64,000 bases of DNA from DATKJS01 sp964551995 (GTDB taxonomy: Bacteria > Acidobacteriota > Aminicenantia > Aminicenantales > Saccharicenantaceae): the NCBI GenBank assembly GCA_964551995.1, contig CAZKFD010000032.1, forward strand, positions 251,076 to 315,075, written 5' to 3'. Made by a program: the position numbers and the translations under genes. Of this stretch, positions 42,087 to 52,166 are shown one piece after another. The notes under the pieces are model-generated. The model worked only from the letters and a program-made list of their open reading frames with translations. It had not been told where the DNA came from and did not search any database. The first letter of the stretch is position 1. Each line of letters opens with the position of its first letter.

Positions 42087-43196
42087 TCATAGGTACCGGC
42101 GGATGACGGCTTCCATCTCGGGCATCCGCCGCTCCATCTCGGCGACCATCTTGAACTGCGTCCGGCATCGGTCGAGGTTGTGGCCCTCGCGGTGGATCTT
42201 GAAGTAGACGTCGCCCTCGAGGTGGTCGGTCAGGAAGCGCATCCCGCACTCGAGGGTCAGGAGCTTGGCCGAGAAGGCGAGCAGCCGCGTCTCCTCGTCG
42301 GTCAGGAAGTCCCGCGCCGCGTCGAGGTAGCCCGCGGCCAGGCGGTCGAAGAGCCGCGTGTCGAAGCCGACCTTGGAGAGGTCGCGCTCGTCCTCCGCGG
42401 CTGTGGCCGCACCGAGCCGGACCGAGTCGCCGAAATCGTAGAGGACGGAGCCGGGCATCACGGTGTCGAGGTCGATGACGCAGATCCCCTCGCCGGTCCG
42501 GTCGTCGATCAGGACGTTGTTGAGCTTCGTGTCGTTGTGGGTGACGCGCTCGGGGATGCGTCCGGAGGCCAGGCCTTCGACGATGATCCCCGTGTCGCCC
42601 TCCCGCTCGAGCGCGAAGGCGATCTCGGTCCCGGCCCCGGCGGCCCGGTTGCAGGGGTCTTTATCAACAGCCGCCGCGAGGGCCTCGAACCGCTTCCTCG
42701 TGTGGTGGAAGTTCGGGATCGTTTCGTGCAGGCGCCCGCCGGGCAGCCGCCTCAGCATCCGCTGGAACGCGCCGAAGGCCCGCGACGCCGCATAGACGTG
42801 CCGGAGGTTCTCGACCGTTTCGTAGGTCCGGGCGCCCTCGATATAGAGGAACGTCCGCCAATAATTCCCGTCGGGCGTCCGGATGAACGGGGACCCGTCG
42901 CGGGCCGGGACGATATTGAGCGTCTCGCGGAGCGGGTCGCCCCCGGCGGCGACGATCTGCTCCCGAGCGAAGCTGGTCACACGCCGGATGTTCTCCATGA
43001 GCTTCCCCGGCTCACGGAAGACCAGGTGATTGATCCGCTGGTTGAGGTACCGGGTCCTTTTTCCCGCGGCCTCGAACTCCGAGCAGTAGGTGTCGTTGAT
43101 GTGGCCCGAATCGATCGGCCGCGACGCGATCCAATGGCCTTCGACGGCGAAGGCGGAGGCGATGGCCTTCATGTCGGGCCCGGGCGCCTTATCCAT
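42087..43196 (-). CDS. Aminoglycoside-phosphotransferase-fold sugar kinase (NahK-like)
   Basis: A 369-residue protein with the APH kinase fold. Catalytic loop VTHNDTKLNNVLID (Asp and Asn) and metal-binding VIDLDTVMPGSVLYDFGD. The sequence resembles N-acetylhexosamine 1-kinase, which phosphorylates GlcNAc/GalNAc at C1 in lacto-N-biose/mucin use, more than antibiotic phosphotransferases. It lies 6 bp downstream of the PD40 gene and is the last gene of a minus-strand series. ATG 43196 is chosen; the much longer open frame upstream overlaps the PD40 gene. Confidence 0.8.
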   Translation of the reverse strand: MDKAPGPDMKAIASAFAVEGHWIASRPIDSGHINDTYCSEFEAAGKRTRYLNQRINHLVFREPGKLMENIRRVTSFAREQIVAAGGDPLRETLNIVPARDGSPFIRTPDGNYWRTFLYIEGARTYETVENLRHVYAASRAFGAFQRMLRRLPGGRLHETIPNFHHTRKRFEALAAAVDKDPCNRAAGAGTEIAFALEREGDTGIIVEGLASGRIPERVTHNDTKLNNVLIDDRTGEGICVIDLDTVMPGSVLYDFGDSVRLGAATAAEDERDLSKVGFDTRLFDRLAAGYLDAARDFLTDEETRLLAFSAKLLTLECGMRFLTDHLEGDVYFKIHREGHNLDRCRTQFKMVAEMERRMPEMEAVIRRYL

Positions 43197-43201
43197 GGCC
43201 G

Positions 43202-44905
43202 TCACCGGATCCCGCCCGTGTAGCTGACGAAGGCGATCCGCTGGCTGTCGGGCGACCAGGAGGAGACATTGATCGTCCCCTGCCCGCCGTAGAGGTAGGC
43301 GACGACGCGCGGCTCGTCCCGGCTCCCGACGGCCAGCATGCGGATGTAGACTTGCTTGTAGAAGGGGTGATCGTCCGGGCCGACGTCCCGTTCGTAGGTC
43401 AGGAAGGCAATCCAGCGGCCGTCGGGCGACACGTGGGGGAACCAGTCCTGCGCATTGCCGCGCGTGACCGGCCTCTGGGCCCGGCCGTTGGCCAGCATCC
43501 GCCAGATTTGCATGGTACCGGCGCGGTTCGAGTTGAAATAGATGAACCGCCCGTCCGGCGTGTACTCCGGGCCATCGTCGATCCCCTTGTCTTTCGTCAG
43601 CCGCTTCTCGTTTCCGCCCCGCACGGAGATCCGGTAGACGTCGACGTTTCCGTTCCGGAGCCCGGTGTAAACGAGGTTCTTGCCGTCGGGCGACCAGCCG
43701 TGGAGATAGGAAGGGCCCTTGGCTGTCACGCGCCGGACCCGTCCACCCGCGGCCGGCATCGCGTAGATGACCGGCATGTCCCCGGCCGAAGGGAGGAGGC
43801 TGCTGAACCCAAGCATCTTCCCGTTGAACGACAGCACATGGTCGTCGGTGACGGGCTTGGCGGCGCCGGTGTCGATCGCGGTGGACCGGCCCGTCTCCAG
43901 GTCGAACCGGTAGAGGGCTCCGTCGCTGTTGTAGATCAGGGCCTGCCCGTCTTTCGTCCAGTTCGGGGATTCGATCGGCCGCGGCGATTCGAGGACGACC
44001 GTCCGGTTCTTGGTGCCGACGTCGACAATTTCGAGCCGGCTCCCGAGATAGTCCCTGTAGGGGATGAACCCGGCCTTGGCCGGGAGGCTGATGAGGACGT
44101 TCGAGAAGAGGGCCTTCTCGAGGACGTTTGGGTTGTGCGAGCAGACGAACAGCCCGGCGTAGACTTCGTCGCCGAGGTCGATATTGTCGATCCGGTCGCG
44201 AAAATACATTTCGCCGAAGGCGGCCACCGACATGATGTAGCTGTTCCCGCGGCGTTCGAGCTGGATCTGGTTGGGTCCGGTGACGCCGATTCCGTCCTCG
44301 GCGGTGCGGGCGCCGCGCGTCTTTCGGTACTGGAGGGCCGTCATCCCGTCGCCGTGGACGACGGTGCTCGCGTGGGCGGAATCGGTGTCCAGGCTCGTGC
44401 GGGCCATCCAGCCGATTTTGCGGCGGGCGGCCCCGCCCGTGCCGATGAACTGGACCTTGGCGCTGAGGATGAAATCCCCCTTGATCCGCTTCCAGAGGAA
44501 GTGGCACTGGTCGCTGTCGGCCCACATGTTGTCGCCGGCGCCCCCGATGATGTAGGTCTGGAGATCCGCTTCGAAGGCTACTGAGCCCGGCTTCTCCACG
44601 GGGCCGATGTCGCAGTGCCCGTCGAAGATGCCCAGGGGCTCGTCATAGAGCGGCGCCCGGGTTTGGCGGCGGGAAGCTTGGGAGGTCTGCGGAATCCGGG
44701 CGCGCGGCGCGGCGCCGGCGCCGGAGGCGGAGACGGGGTTCGCCGTGAGGGCGGGGCGGTCCGCGAAGGCCGGGGAGGGCGCTCTTTGCGTGCCGGCCGG
44801 GCCGGACGCTCCGGCGCGCAGAAGCGCCAGGCTGAGGACGACGAACGCTCCGGCGAGCGGGAATGCCGCCGCGGCCCTGCCCAGGGTGAATTTCCTGCCC
44901 TGCAT
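43202..44905 (-). CDS. Exported PD40/TolB-like propeller protein with jelly-roll domain
   Basis: A 567-residue protein: signal peptide (about 1-28), Pro/Ala/Ser-rich linker, a concanavalin-like (DUF1349-type) domain (about 75-275) and a six-bladed PD40/TolB-type propeller (about 300-565) with repeated W-SPDG-K/R-N/I motifs (GWSPDGKNLVYTG, DGPEYTPDGRFIYF). No catalytic residues are obvious. It might bind carbohydrate and act as a scaffold in the periplasm. ATG 44905 starts the signal peptide; the upstream extension is not supported. Cotranscribed with the NahK-like kinase. Confidence 0.78.
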   Translation of the reverse strand: MQGRKFTLGRAAAAFPLAGAFVVLSLALLRAGASGPAGTQRAPSPAFADRPALTANPVSASGAGAAPRARIPQTSQASRRQTRAPLYDEPLGIFDGHCDIGPVEKPGSVAFEADLQTYIIGGAGDNMWADSDQCHFLWKRIKGDFILSAKVQFIGTGGAARRKIGWMARTSLDTDSAHASTVVHGDGMTALQYRKTRGARTAEDGIGVTGPNQIQLERRGNSYIMSVAAFGEMYFRDRIDNIDLGDEVYAGLFVCSHNPNVLEKALFSNVLISLPAKAGFIPYRDYLGSRLEIVDVGTKNRTVVLESPRPIESPNWTKDGQALIYNSDGALYRFDLETGRSTAIDTGAAKPVTDDHVLSFNGKMLGFSSLLPSAGDMPVIYAMPAAGGRVRRVTAKGPSYLHGWSPDGKNLVYTGLRNGNVDVYRISVRGGNEKRLTKDKGIDDGPEYTPDGRFIYFNSNRAGTMQIWRMLANGRAQRPVTRGNAQDWFPHVSPDGRWIAFLTYERDVGPDDHPFYKQVYIRMLAVGSRDEPRVVAYLYGGQGTINVSSWSPDSQRIAFVSYTGGIR

Positions 44906-44978
44906 TTTCTCAGTTCTTTGCCGGCCCGGGATATTAAATTTTATGATAATCGAACGCCGCCCGCCGGTCAATCCGCTC

Positions 44979-47102
44979 CTATTTCTTCTTTCCGATGCAG
45001 CGGTCGATGAACTCGAAACAGCGCTCGTACGCCTCCATCCGGTGCGCGTAAAGGCGGAACTCGTGCGGCTCGTCGGGCACGATCATGAGCTCGATGTGCA
45101 CGTCGCCCTTGGCCCGGAGCTTCTGGACGATGTCGGTCGTCTGCTGGAAAGGCACGTTGCGGTCGTCGTCGCCGTGGATGAAGAGGACCGGCGATCTCCA
45201 GGTCGCGACACTGGCCACGGGCGAGGACTCGCGGGCCAGCTTCCGCCGCGCCTCGTCGAAGCGGACCCACCGCATCTGCGACCAGTCGTGGACGCCGGCC
45301 ATATCCACGCCGACCTTGAAGATGTCGGAGTTGCGGGCCAGCGACATCGCCGTGAGCAGCCCGCCGTACGACAGGCCCCAGGCGCCGATGCGCTCCGGGT
45401 CGACTTCGGGCCGGCCCTGGAGATACCTGACTCCGGCCAGCACGTCCTGGTATTCGACCGCGCCCTCCATGCCGCAGTTCGGCGCCTCGCGGAAGGCCCG
45501 GCCGTAGCCGATGCCGCTCCGGTAGTTGATGGAGATCACAACATAGCCGCGGCCGGCGAAATACTGGTTGATGCCGTAGGCGTCCGAATAGAACTCCATG
45601 TAGTGCCAGCCGGGGAGCATCTGGCGGATGGGGCCCCCGTGCGTGAAGACGACGCCGGGCCGCTTGTCGCCCGCCCGGGCTCCGCGCGGGAGGAATACCT
45701 GGCAATAAATCTGCATCCCGTCGGGGGCTTTGACGGAAACGAGCTCCGGGGTCGCGAGCTCCTTCAGCGGGAACTCGGCCGGAAGCTCGCGGGGCGCGAC
45801 GATCTCGGGCCTGCCGCCGCCGGCGGGGACCGTCGCGACCGAGGCCGGGTGGAGCGCCGTCGCGCGGAGAAAGGCCACGCGCTTTCCGGAGGCCAGCGGT
45901 ACGGGGTACGTCGCGATCTGCGTCGCGTCGGTCAGCTCGACGGGCGTCCCGCCGGCCGCGGCCGCTCTCCAGATGCGGCGGCCGTTGACGTCGGCGCGGT
46001 TGCTCGAGAAATACACGGCCGCGCCGTCGGCCGAAAGCTCGAGCTGCTCGACCTCGCCGTCGCCCGGCGTCAGGTCCACGGGCTCGCCGCCTTCGAGGGG
46101 CAGGGAGAAGACATGGTTCCAGTTCTCCCTCTCCGCGGTGAAGAGGATCCGGCCCGCCGCCGTGAGGTCGAAGTTCCGGAAGGTGTAGACGCGTGGCGCT
46201 TCCTTGGGTGTCCGCCATACCTCGCGCCCCCGGCCGGTCGCGGCGTCGGCGACCCAGATCCCGAAGTCGGCCGGCCCGCGGTCGAAGTCCTCGTTCAGGG
46301 GGTCGGCGCCGAACGCAAGGCCCGGCCGCCGCACGAAAGCGATCTTCGTCCCGTCGGCCGACCAGCGCGGCTCCGCGTCGCGGTCGACGCTCGGCTCGAT
46401 CCAGGTGATCTTCCGGAGCCCGAGGTCGAAGACGCCGATGAGGCTGTGGTCCTCGCGGTCGCTGACGAAGACGATCCGAGTGCCGTCCGGGGACCAGCCC
46501 GGCGAGCCGTTGCGGCCGGCCGCCCTGAAAAGGAGCTCCGGTGCGGGCGCTTCGGCGGCGTCCAGGTGCGGCTCGAGAGAGGCCCGGAAGATTGCGCCGT
46601 CCTTGACGATGAGCGCCCACTCGCCGTCGGGCGAGAGGACTGGGCCGTTGCCCGGGGCGATCTTCCAGGGCCGCCCGGCGCCGTCGGTCCGCACGGCCCA
46701 GACGGCCTGCTCGCGGCCGTCGGGGTCGCTCGTCGAGTTCGTGACCCAGCCGGCGCGGTTCGGGAGGCTCCCCCGGACGAAGACCGCGACCCTGCCGTCG
46801 GCCGTGAGCGCGAGGTTGGGGATCTCGAGGACCTCGTCCCGGCCGAAGCCGGTCAGGTTGACGGGCCGGAAGTCGGGCGCGGCCGCGGTCCAGACGTTCC
46901 GCGCCCCGCGGTCGTTGAAGACCCAGGCGATGCGGTCGGCGGTCTTCGCCGCGACGAGCCCCTGGGGGTAGGGGGAGCTCAGGACGTCCTCGAGCGTGAA
47001 CGGCTTCGCGCCCGCGCGCGGCGCGCCGTTCGCAGCGGCAGTGACCCCACCGGCCATCAGGGCCAGGGCGGTAATCAGGGCGATCGTCTTCGGAGTTCTC
47101 AT
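44979..47102 (-). CDS. Secreted S9-family peptidase
   Basis: A 707-residue serine peptidase: signal peptide (1-24), an N-terminal PD40 propeller (about 35-420) and an alpha/beta hydrolase domain. Nucleophile Ser in GAWGLSYGG, Asp in HGDDDRNVP, His in PDEPHEFRL. Preceded by AGGAGG 4-5 bp before ATG 47102. It differs from the other S9 gene (17569-19698) in sequence and triad context, so it is a paralogue and not a recent duplicate. Located inside the glycan island, so it may trim glycopeptides. Confidence 0.9.
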   Translation of the reverse strand: MRTPKTIALITALALMAGGVTAAANGAPRAGAKPFTLEDVLSSPYPQGLVAAKTADRIAWVFNDRGARNVWTAAAPDFRPVNLTGFGRDEVLEIPNLALTADGRVAVFVRGSLPNRAGWVTNSTSDPDGREQAVWAVRTDGAGRPWKIAPGNGPVLSPDGEWALIVKDGAIFRASLEPHLDAAEAPAPELLFRAAGRNGSPGWSPDGTRIVFVSDREDHSLIGVFDLGLRKITWIEPSVDRDAEPRWSADGTKIAFVRRPGLAFGADPLNEDFDRGPADFGIWVADAATGRGREVWRTPKEAPRVYTFRNFDLTAAGRILFTAERENWNHVFSLPLEGGEPVDLTPGDGEVEQLELSADGAAVYFSSNRADVNGRRIWRAAAAGGTPVELTDATQIATYPVPLASGKRVAFLRATALHPASVATVPAGGGRPEIVAPRELPAEFPLKELATPELVSVKAPDGMQIYCQVFLPRGARAGDKRPGVVFTHGGPIRQMLPGWHYMEFYSDAYGINQYFAGRGYVVISINYRSGIGYGRAFREAPNCGMEGAVEYQDVLAGVRYLQGRPEVDPERIGAWGLSYGGLLTAMSLARNSDIFKVGVDMAGVHDWSQMRWVRFDEARRKLARESSPVASVATWRSPVLFIHGDDDRNVPFQQTTDIVQKLRAKGDVHIELMIVPDEPHEFRLYAHRMEAYERCFEFIDRCIGKKK

Positions 47103-47155
47103 GTGTCCTCCTCTATTCTTAATCAGCGGGATGCGGCACCCAAAGCACAAAATGA

Positions 47156-50100
47156 TCACCACCATGTTTCCGACCAGCGGATGAGGGCGGCGGCCCAGTC
47201 GGGTTCGGGCTGGCCGAGGAAGCTCCACATCGACCGCGCTTTGAGGATCTTCCGCAGCAGCGGGAGCGGCGGGGCATAATTCGCCCGCGGCTGGACGGCG
47301 AGGAGCGGCACGTCGTCGCGGAAGGCGTCCGCATAGTCCATGAGCGCGCCCAGGCCGGCGATAAAGCCGATGCGCGGCTCGATGAGCCCGGCCACAAGCG
47401 CCGCCTGGCCGGACGCCGGGCCCTTGCCGACGACGGCCATTTTGACGAAGGCCAGGGAGCTCGTGGACCTGACGAGGGCCGCCATGGCCCGCGAGACGTC
47501 CCAGCCCATCCCAAAGGCGGGTGCCTGGCCGAGGTACGTGGTGTAGCGCAGGTTGAGCCCGGCGAGCTCGCCCACGCCGCGCGGGTCGACCGCCAGGCAC
47601 GCGATCCGGGCGGCGACGAGCCTGTCCACGTCGAACTCCTCGGCGGCTTTCGTCAGGCCGTCGTCCGTCACGAGCACGACGAAGGCCTTCGGCCGCCCGG
47701 GAACCGGCCAATAGATCGCCGGAATGATCAGCCCCGGCTCGGAGGTGAACGCCATCCGCACCCGGCCGCTGCCTTCGCTAAGCACCCGGTTGTCGGTCGG
47801 GACCTCGGCCGGAAGCCCCCCGTTGAGGCGAACGTAGTCCATGAAGACCGCGTCGCTGTCGCCCGCCGCGCGGACGGCCCGCTTCTCTTTCCCTTCGAGC
47901 ATCGACCGGGCGATGTCGCGCATGGTCAGAGGGTTCTCCGGCGGCTCGGCGAGGACGTACATCTCCGGCGAGTCCGGCGGCTCGGTCTCGAAGGCCGGCT
48001 CCTGAACGGGGGTGCCGTCGCCGACGCCTCTCAGGTACTTGTCGAAAAAGCCGAGCGCCGTCTCGCGCATCGGCCGGCTGTAGTCGTGGCCGCCCGGGAA
48101 CATGCGCAGCCACGCGTCGTCCGCCTTCCCGAAGAGGCCCCACAGGCGGCGGAGCTTCTCCTCGGTCCGGCGCATCCCGGCGGCCGGGAACTCCTTGTCC
48201 TCCTCGGCGCCGATGACGAGCACGGGCGCCGGCGCCCTCAGCCCGAAGACGTCGGCCCGGTCGCCGATCTCGAGCGACCCCGGCACGTGGTTGCAGAGAC
48301 AGCCGTTGTCGGGGTTGACCTCGAGCGAGCTCGCGTAGGCGACGCTCGCCGCGCACTTGAAGCGGGGCTCGGCGGCGAAGGCCCACATCGCGGCCAGACC
48401 GCCGCCCGAGGCCCCGGTCAGCCCGACCCGGGTCATGTCGGCCTCGGGGCGGGTCTCGAGGTAGTCGAGGGCCCGGATGAGGTCCCAGACATAGACGCTC
48501 GTCGCCGTCGTCGAGCCCAGGATGAGCCGCAGGTCGTCGTGCGTCCCCGCCCAACGCCGCTCGACGCGCCGGTCGCCCTCGAAGCTCCAGCCAGGCGAAT
48601 CGACGACTATCGCCAGGTAGCCGTGCAGAGCCTGTCCGATCAGGCGCGCCTGGACCGTCGGCTCCTGCTTCTTCCACTCCCAGTGGCCGTGGGGGTTGAC
48701 GATGACCGGGAGCTTCTGCCCGCCCGCGGCCGCGTCAGGGACGTAAAGGTGGGCGGTCACGGGGAAGTTCGGCCGGCTCTCGAAGACGATCTTCTCGATG
48801 CGGTATCCGTTCCGCTTCAGGACGCCCGTGACTCGGGCGTTGAGCGGCGTGCGCGGCGGCAGGGGGTCGAGCCCCAGGCAGCGGAAAAGCTCGCGGCGCC
48901 CGCTCTCGCGCCTCGCCTCGAACTCCGCGAGCGAGTCCGGCTCGGGCCGGTCGGCGGCCGCCTTGACCTTCTTTTCGTAGAACGCGTTGACCATCTCGCT
49001 CCCCTTGATATTCAGGGAGGAGAGGAGGTTGTCATCCTCGATTTTCCCCGCGATCGGCTTCACGGCGCTGGGGCCCTGCTTGCGGGCGATGACCTCGCCG
49101 AGCGTCAGGAAGGCGATGCCGCGCGCCGTCATGAAATCCGTGACGATCGTGGCGTTGACCGGCCTGCCCTCCGTCCCGGGGTCGACGACGACGACGGGTT
49201 TCCCCGGGTCGCCCAGCCGGAGGAGCGCGGCCAGCTCCGCCGCGCACCCCGGGACGTCGAGGCGCTCGATGAGCCGCGCGTTGACGAGCACGATCCGTCC
49301 CTCGCCGAGCGTCAGGACGGCCAGGCCGCCGTTTCCGGCGACCTCCCATTCGGGGGCCGGGCGGAAGCGCAGGCGGAGGATGTCCGGGTCCTCGATCCGG
49401 AAAAGGCCCATGGCCCCCGCCGGGTCGAAGACGCCGTCGTTGGCGGCCTCGACGAGCAGGGGCCGCGGCAGCCAGTCGAGCGCGTAGCGCGCCCGGCCGT
49501 AATCCTGGGCCAAGACGAGGAGCGTCAGGCCTCGACGCACGGGATCGAGGAGCTTGCGCTGGACGGCGACGCCGAACATCCCGTGGAAGTCCGCGGCCCG
49601 CGACGAGATGAGGAGAAGGCCGCAGTCGTCGGGCGTCAGAACGGCCGGGTCGAGATACGTGAGCGCCTCCTCGCTCGAGTAGACGAGCGGCGTCGGTCCC
49701 GGGAGCGAGGGGACGACGAGGTAAGGCGCGTCGGCGTCCCAGCCCGGAATGCGGCGGACGCGGCCGCCGCTTTCGACCTCGGCGGCGACGGCGTGTCCCC
49801 AGGGGTCGCGCTTGAATTCATATTCGAAGGCGTCGCCGGACCGCGTCATCGGGAACTTGTGGAAGAAGGCGCTCGACGGGAGCGGCTTGACCAGGGCCCA
49901 GGCGCGGCTGATTCCTTCGGCCGGGATCGACATCCTGACCGTTTCCGCAGCCGGCTCGAGCGTGATCGCGGGCGGGGCCGGCTCAGCGCCGGGCGCCGGC
50001 CGCGGGACGGGGTCGGCGACCGGGGCCGCGATCTTCGCCAGCCGGTCGGCCTCGGCCCGGACCAGGGCCAGCTCCTGCGACCAGTGATAGGCGTTCGTGT

Positions 50101-52159
50101 GCATGCGGAGGCACTCGGTGAATGGCTTGTAGAACGTGCAGGCGGCGAGCCCGGCCCATTCGTTTGCGGCTTCGGTCATGTGGGCCGCCGCTTTCCCGAT
50201 CGCTCCGGCGACGCCCGCTTCGGCCTCGCCGGCCCGGAGCGCCGACATGAACCGCTCCGCGTAGTAGCGCCCGAGGTGCGCCGCCTGGCCGCAGAAGACC
50301 TCGAGTTCGTGAAGGCGCTTGCGCTCGCGGGCGGGCGCCGCGGTCAGAGGGATCGAGGCGGCCCGGGCGGCCTCGTCCGCGTCGGCCTCGAGCCGAGCCG
50401 CCGCCTCATCGGGCCTGACGCGCCCGTCGAGGCCCCCCGCGGCGTTCCCGAGGGCGGCCTCGCGGATCGAGCTGAAGACGTGCGAGTCGAAGGCGCCTGA
50501 AGCGAGGTAAGCCTCCGTGTCGCCGCCCCACTCGAGCTCGACGGCGTGATCGCGGTGGTCCGGACCGAGAGAGAAGGCCGCGAACGACGTCGAAACGATG
50601 CGGCTCGCCGCCTTCCAGCCCTCGACGAGCGGCGCGGCCGCCGCGCCGAGCTGGTCGGCGATCATGGCGTCGAAAGCCTTGTCGGGCGTCTCCGGGTCGT
50701 AGCCCAGCCGCCCCCAGAGCGCGAGGAACATCCAGTCGCGCTGGTGCGTCCATTCGCAGCAGGCGTCCTTCGGGTCGGCGAGGTAATAGCGCGGCGACTT
50801 GGGATAGTAGGTCTCGAGCGGCTCGACGACGAAGCCCGTGGCCGTGCCGAGGGGCATGGACCGCACGGCCCTGCGGACGAAGTCCGGGTTGTAGTACGGG
50901 AAAATGCGGTGGGTGCCGTTGGCCCGCACCTGCCAGACGATCTTGTAGGGCTCCGACGGCCAGGCCGCGCCGCCGGCTGCGGGGTTCCCCGGCCAGAGGC
51001 GGAGCGCGCCGGGAGCGCCCGCTGCTCCGGGAGCGGCGGGGTCTGCGGAATCGCTCAGGTAGTCCTCGAACGAGTAGCTGTACCAGCCGGCCATGCGCCC
51101 GCCCATGATCATGTAGGGTGCGCCCCATTGCTCGCCGTTGAACTTGATCTCGACGGTGAAGTCGCGGCAGTCCCTGGCCAGGGGCACGACGCGGGACTTG
51201 CGGGCCAGCCAGCTCCGGGTGATGAGGGGGATGTCGCGTCCCGAGGCCCGGACGGCCTCGATGTACGAGTTGAAGAAGGACTCGCCGTGCCCGCTCTCGC
51301 CGATGCGGAAGCCGATGGCGTCGAGCCCAGGCGCCTGGCGGATCATCTTCTCCACGACCTCGCGCGTATAGGCGTAGAGGTCGGTCTCGTTCTCGGGGTA
51401 GGGGGCTGGGGAGTGGGGCGTGTGGAAGCGCGCCTCGTAGGCCATAAGGCTCACGCGGATGCCGCGGGCGTGGGCCATGCGGATGACCTTGTTGAGCTGG
51501 CGGAGGTCGACGGCCTTGATGTCCGGCGCGACGCCCACCTTCGGGAAGAGGTCGCTCTGGATGAAGTAGGCGTAGAGGTTGGGCGCGTCGGTGACGCTGA
51601 TGTCCCACATGCCGTGCATGTCCAGCCAGTTCAGCCGGGCCTCGGCCATCTCGTCGAAGAGGGACCGCCAGAAGCCGTCGTTCGCGAACCACCAGCGGGC
51701 CGGGTCGACGAGGGCGCCCGGGTCGTAGTCGGTGTTGTTCGCGGCGTAGTTCCAGGGGAGCGTGAGGAAGAGATTCCAGCCGCGGTCGCGGAGGAACGGC
51801 CGCCCGGTGACCGGGCCGCTGGAGAGGGCCTGCGCGCCGGAGCGGCGGACACGCTCGGCGAGCTCGAGCGCGCCGTACAGCGCGCCGTTTTCATCCGGGG
51901 CCTGGATGAGGGCCGCGTCCTTCGGGAACGTGATCGAGTAGCCCTCGGGCGAAAGGCCGGGCGCGGCGGGGACGACGCGGATCTCGACCGGGACCCGGAG
52001 GCCGCGCGCCGCCAGGGCCCGAGCGAGGACGTCGCGGCCGAAAGCGACGGGATTGTCGGCCTCGCCGGGCGCGGCGCGGGCGCCTGCCGCGGCCGCAAAG
52101 AACAGGACGGCGAGCCCTATGACCGTTATCAAAACCGGAGTTCGGACGGTTCGAGACAT
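47156..52159 (-). CDS. Giant secreted multidomain hydrolase: glucuronidase-like glycosidase plus two esterase-fold domains
   Basis: A 1667-residue exported protein. After a signal peptide (1-27): a GH20-type beta domain and a TIM-barrel region like GH67/GH115 alpha-glucuronidases (about 30-520; GRPFLRDRGWNLFLTLPWNY, MHGMWD, acid candidates in FRIGESGHGE and IKFNGEQWG); a helical part; a glutaminase-amidotransferase-like Rossmann segment (about 850-1020); an acetyl-esterase-type hydrolase (GASGGG nucleophile, His in GGHDYS); and a second hydrolase-fold copy whose nucleophile elbow reads GKGPASG without Ser. It may remove both glucuronyl and acetyl groups from one glycan. The start has no strong ribosome site; it lies 7 bp after the HEAT gene. 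Confidence 0.8.
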   Translation of the reverse strand: MSRTVRTPVLITVIGLAVLFFAAAAGARAAPGEADNPVAFGRDVLARALAARGLRVPVEIRVVPAAPGLSPEGYSITFPKDAALIQAPDENGALYGALELAERVRRSGAQALSSGPVTGRPFLRDRGWNLFLTLPWNYAANNTDYDPGALVDPARWWFANDGFWRSLFDEMAEARLNWLDMHGMWDISVTDAPNLYAYFIQSDLFPKVGVAPDIKAVDLRQLNKVIRMAHARGIRVSLMAYEARFHTPHSPAPYPENETDLYAYTREVVEKMIRQAPGLDAIGFRIGESGHGESFFNSYIEAVRASGRDIPLITRSWLARKSRVVPLARDCRDFTVEIKFNGEQWGAPYMIMGGRMAGWYSYSFEDYLSDSADPAAPGAAGAPGALRLWPGNPAAGGAAWPSEPYKIVWQVRANGTHRIFPYYNPDFVRRAVRSMPLGTATGFVVEPLETYYPKSPRYYLADPKDACCEWTHQRDWMFLALWGRLGYDPETPDKAFDAMIADQLGAAAAPLVEGWKAASRIVSTSFAAFSLGPDHRDHAVELEWGGDTEAYLASGAFDSHVFSSIREAALGNAAGGLDGRVRPDEAAARLEADADEAARAASIPLTAAPARERKRLHELEVFCGQAAHLGRYYAERFMSALRAGEAEAGVAGAIGKAAAHMTEAANEWAGLAACTFYKPFTECLRMHTNAYHWSQELALVRAEADRLAKIAAPVADPVPRPAPGAEPAPPAITLEPAAETVRMSIPAEGISRAWALVKPLPSSAFFHKFPMTRSGDAFEYEFKRDPWGHAVAAEVESGGRVRRIPGWDADAPYLVVPSLPGPTPLVYSSEEALTYLDPAVLTPDDCGLLLISSRAADFHGMFGVAVQRKLLDPVRRGLTLLVLAQDYGRARYALDWLPRPLLVEAANDGVFDPAGAMGLFRIEDPDILRLRFRPAPEWEVAGNGGLAVLTLGEGRIVLVNARLIERLDVPGCAAELAALLRLGDPGKPVVVVDPGTEGRPVNATIVTDFMTARGIAFLTLGEVIARKQGPSAVKPIAGKIEDDNLLSSLNIKGSEMVNAFYEKKVKAAADRPEPDSLAEFEARRESGRRELFRCLGLDPLPPRTPLNARVTGVLKRNGYRIEKIVFESRPNFPVTAHLYVPDAAAGGQKLPVIVNPHGHWEWKKQEPTVQARLIGQALHGYLAIVVDSPGWSFEGDRRVERRWAGTHDDLRLILGSTTATSVYVWDLIRALDYLETRPEADMTRVGLTGASGGGLAAMWAFAAEPRFKCAASVAYASSLEVNPDNGCLCNHVPGSLEIGDRADVFGLRAPAPVLVIGAEEDKEFPAAGMRRTEEKLRRLWGLFGKADDAWLRMFPGGHDYSRPMRETALGFFDKYLRGVGDGTPVQEPAFETEPPDSPEMYVLAEPPENPLTMRDIARSMLEGKEKRAVRAAGDSDAVFMDYVRLNGGLPAEVPTDNRVLSEGSGRVRMAFTSEPGLIIPAIYWPVPGRPKAFVVLVTDDGLTKAAEEFDVDRLVAARIACLAVDPRGVGELAGLNLRYTTYLGQAPAFGMGWDVSRAMAALVRSTSSLAFVKMAVVGKGPASGQAALVAGLIEPRIGFIAGLGALMDYADAFRDDVPLLAVQPRANYAPPLPLLRKILKARSMWSFLGQPEPDWAAALIRWSETWW

Positions 52160-52166
52160 CGGAGAG

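Noticed and set aside
42087..43196. Aminoglycoside resistance
   Set aside because: The fold is shared, but NahK-like sequence and glycan-gene neighbours fit a sugar kinase better.
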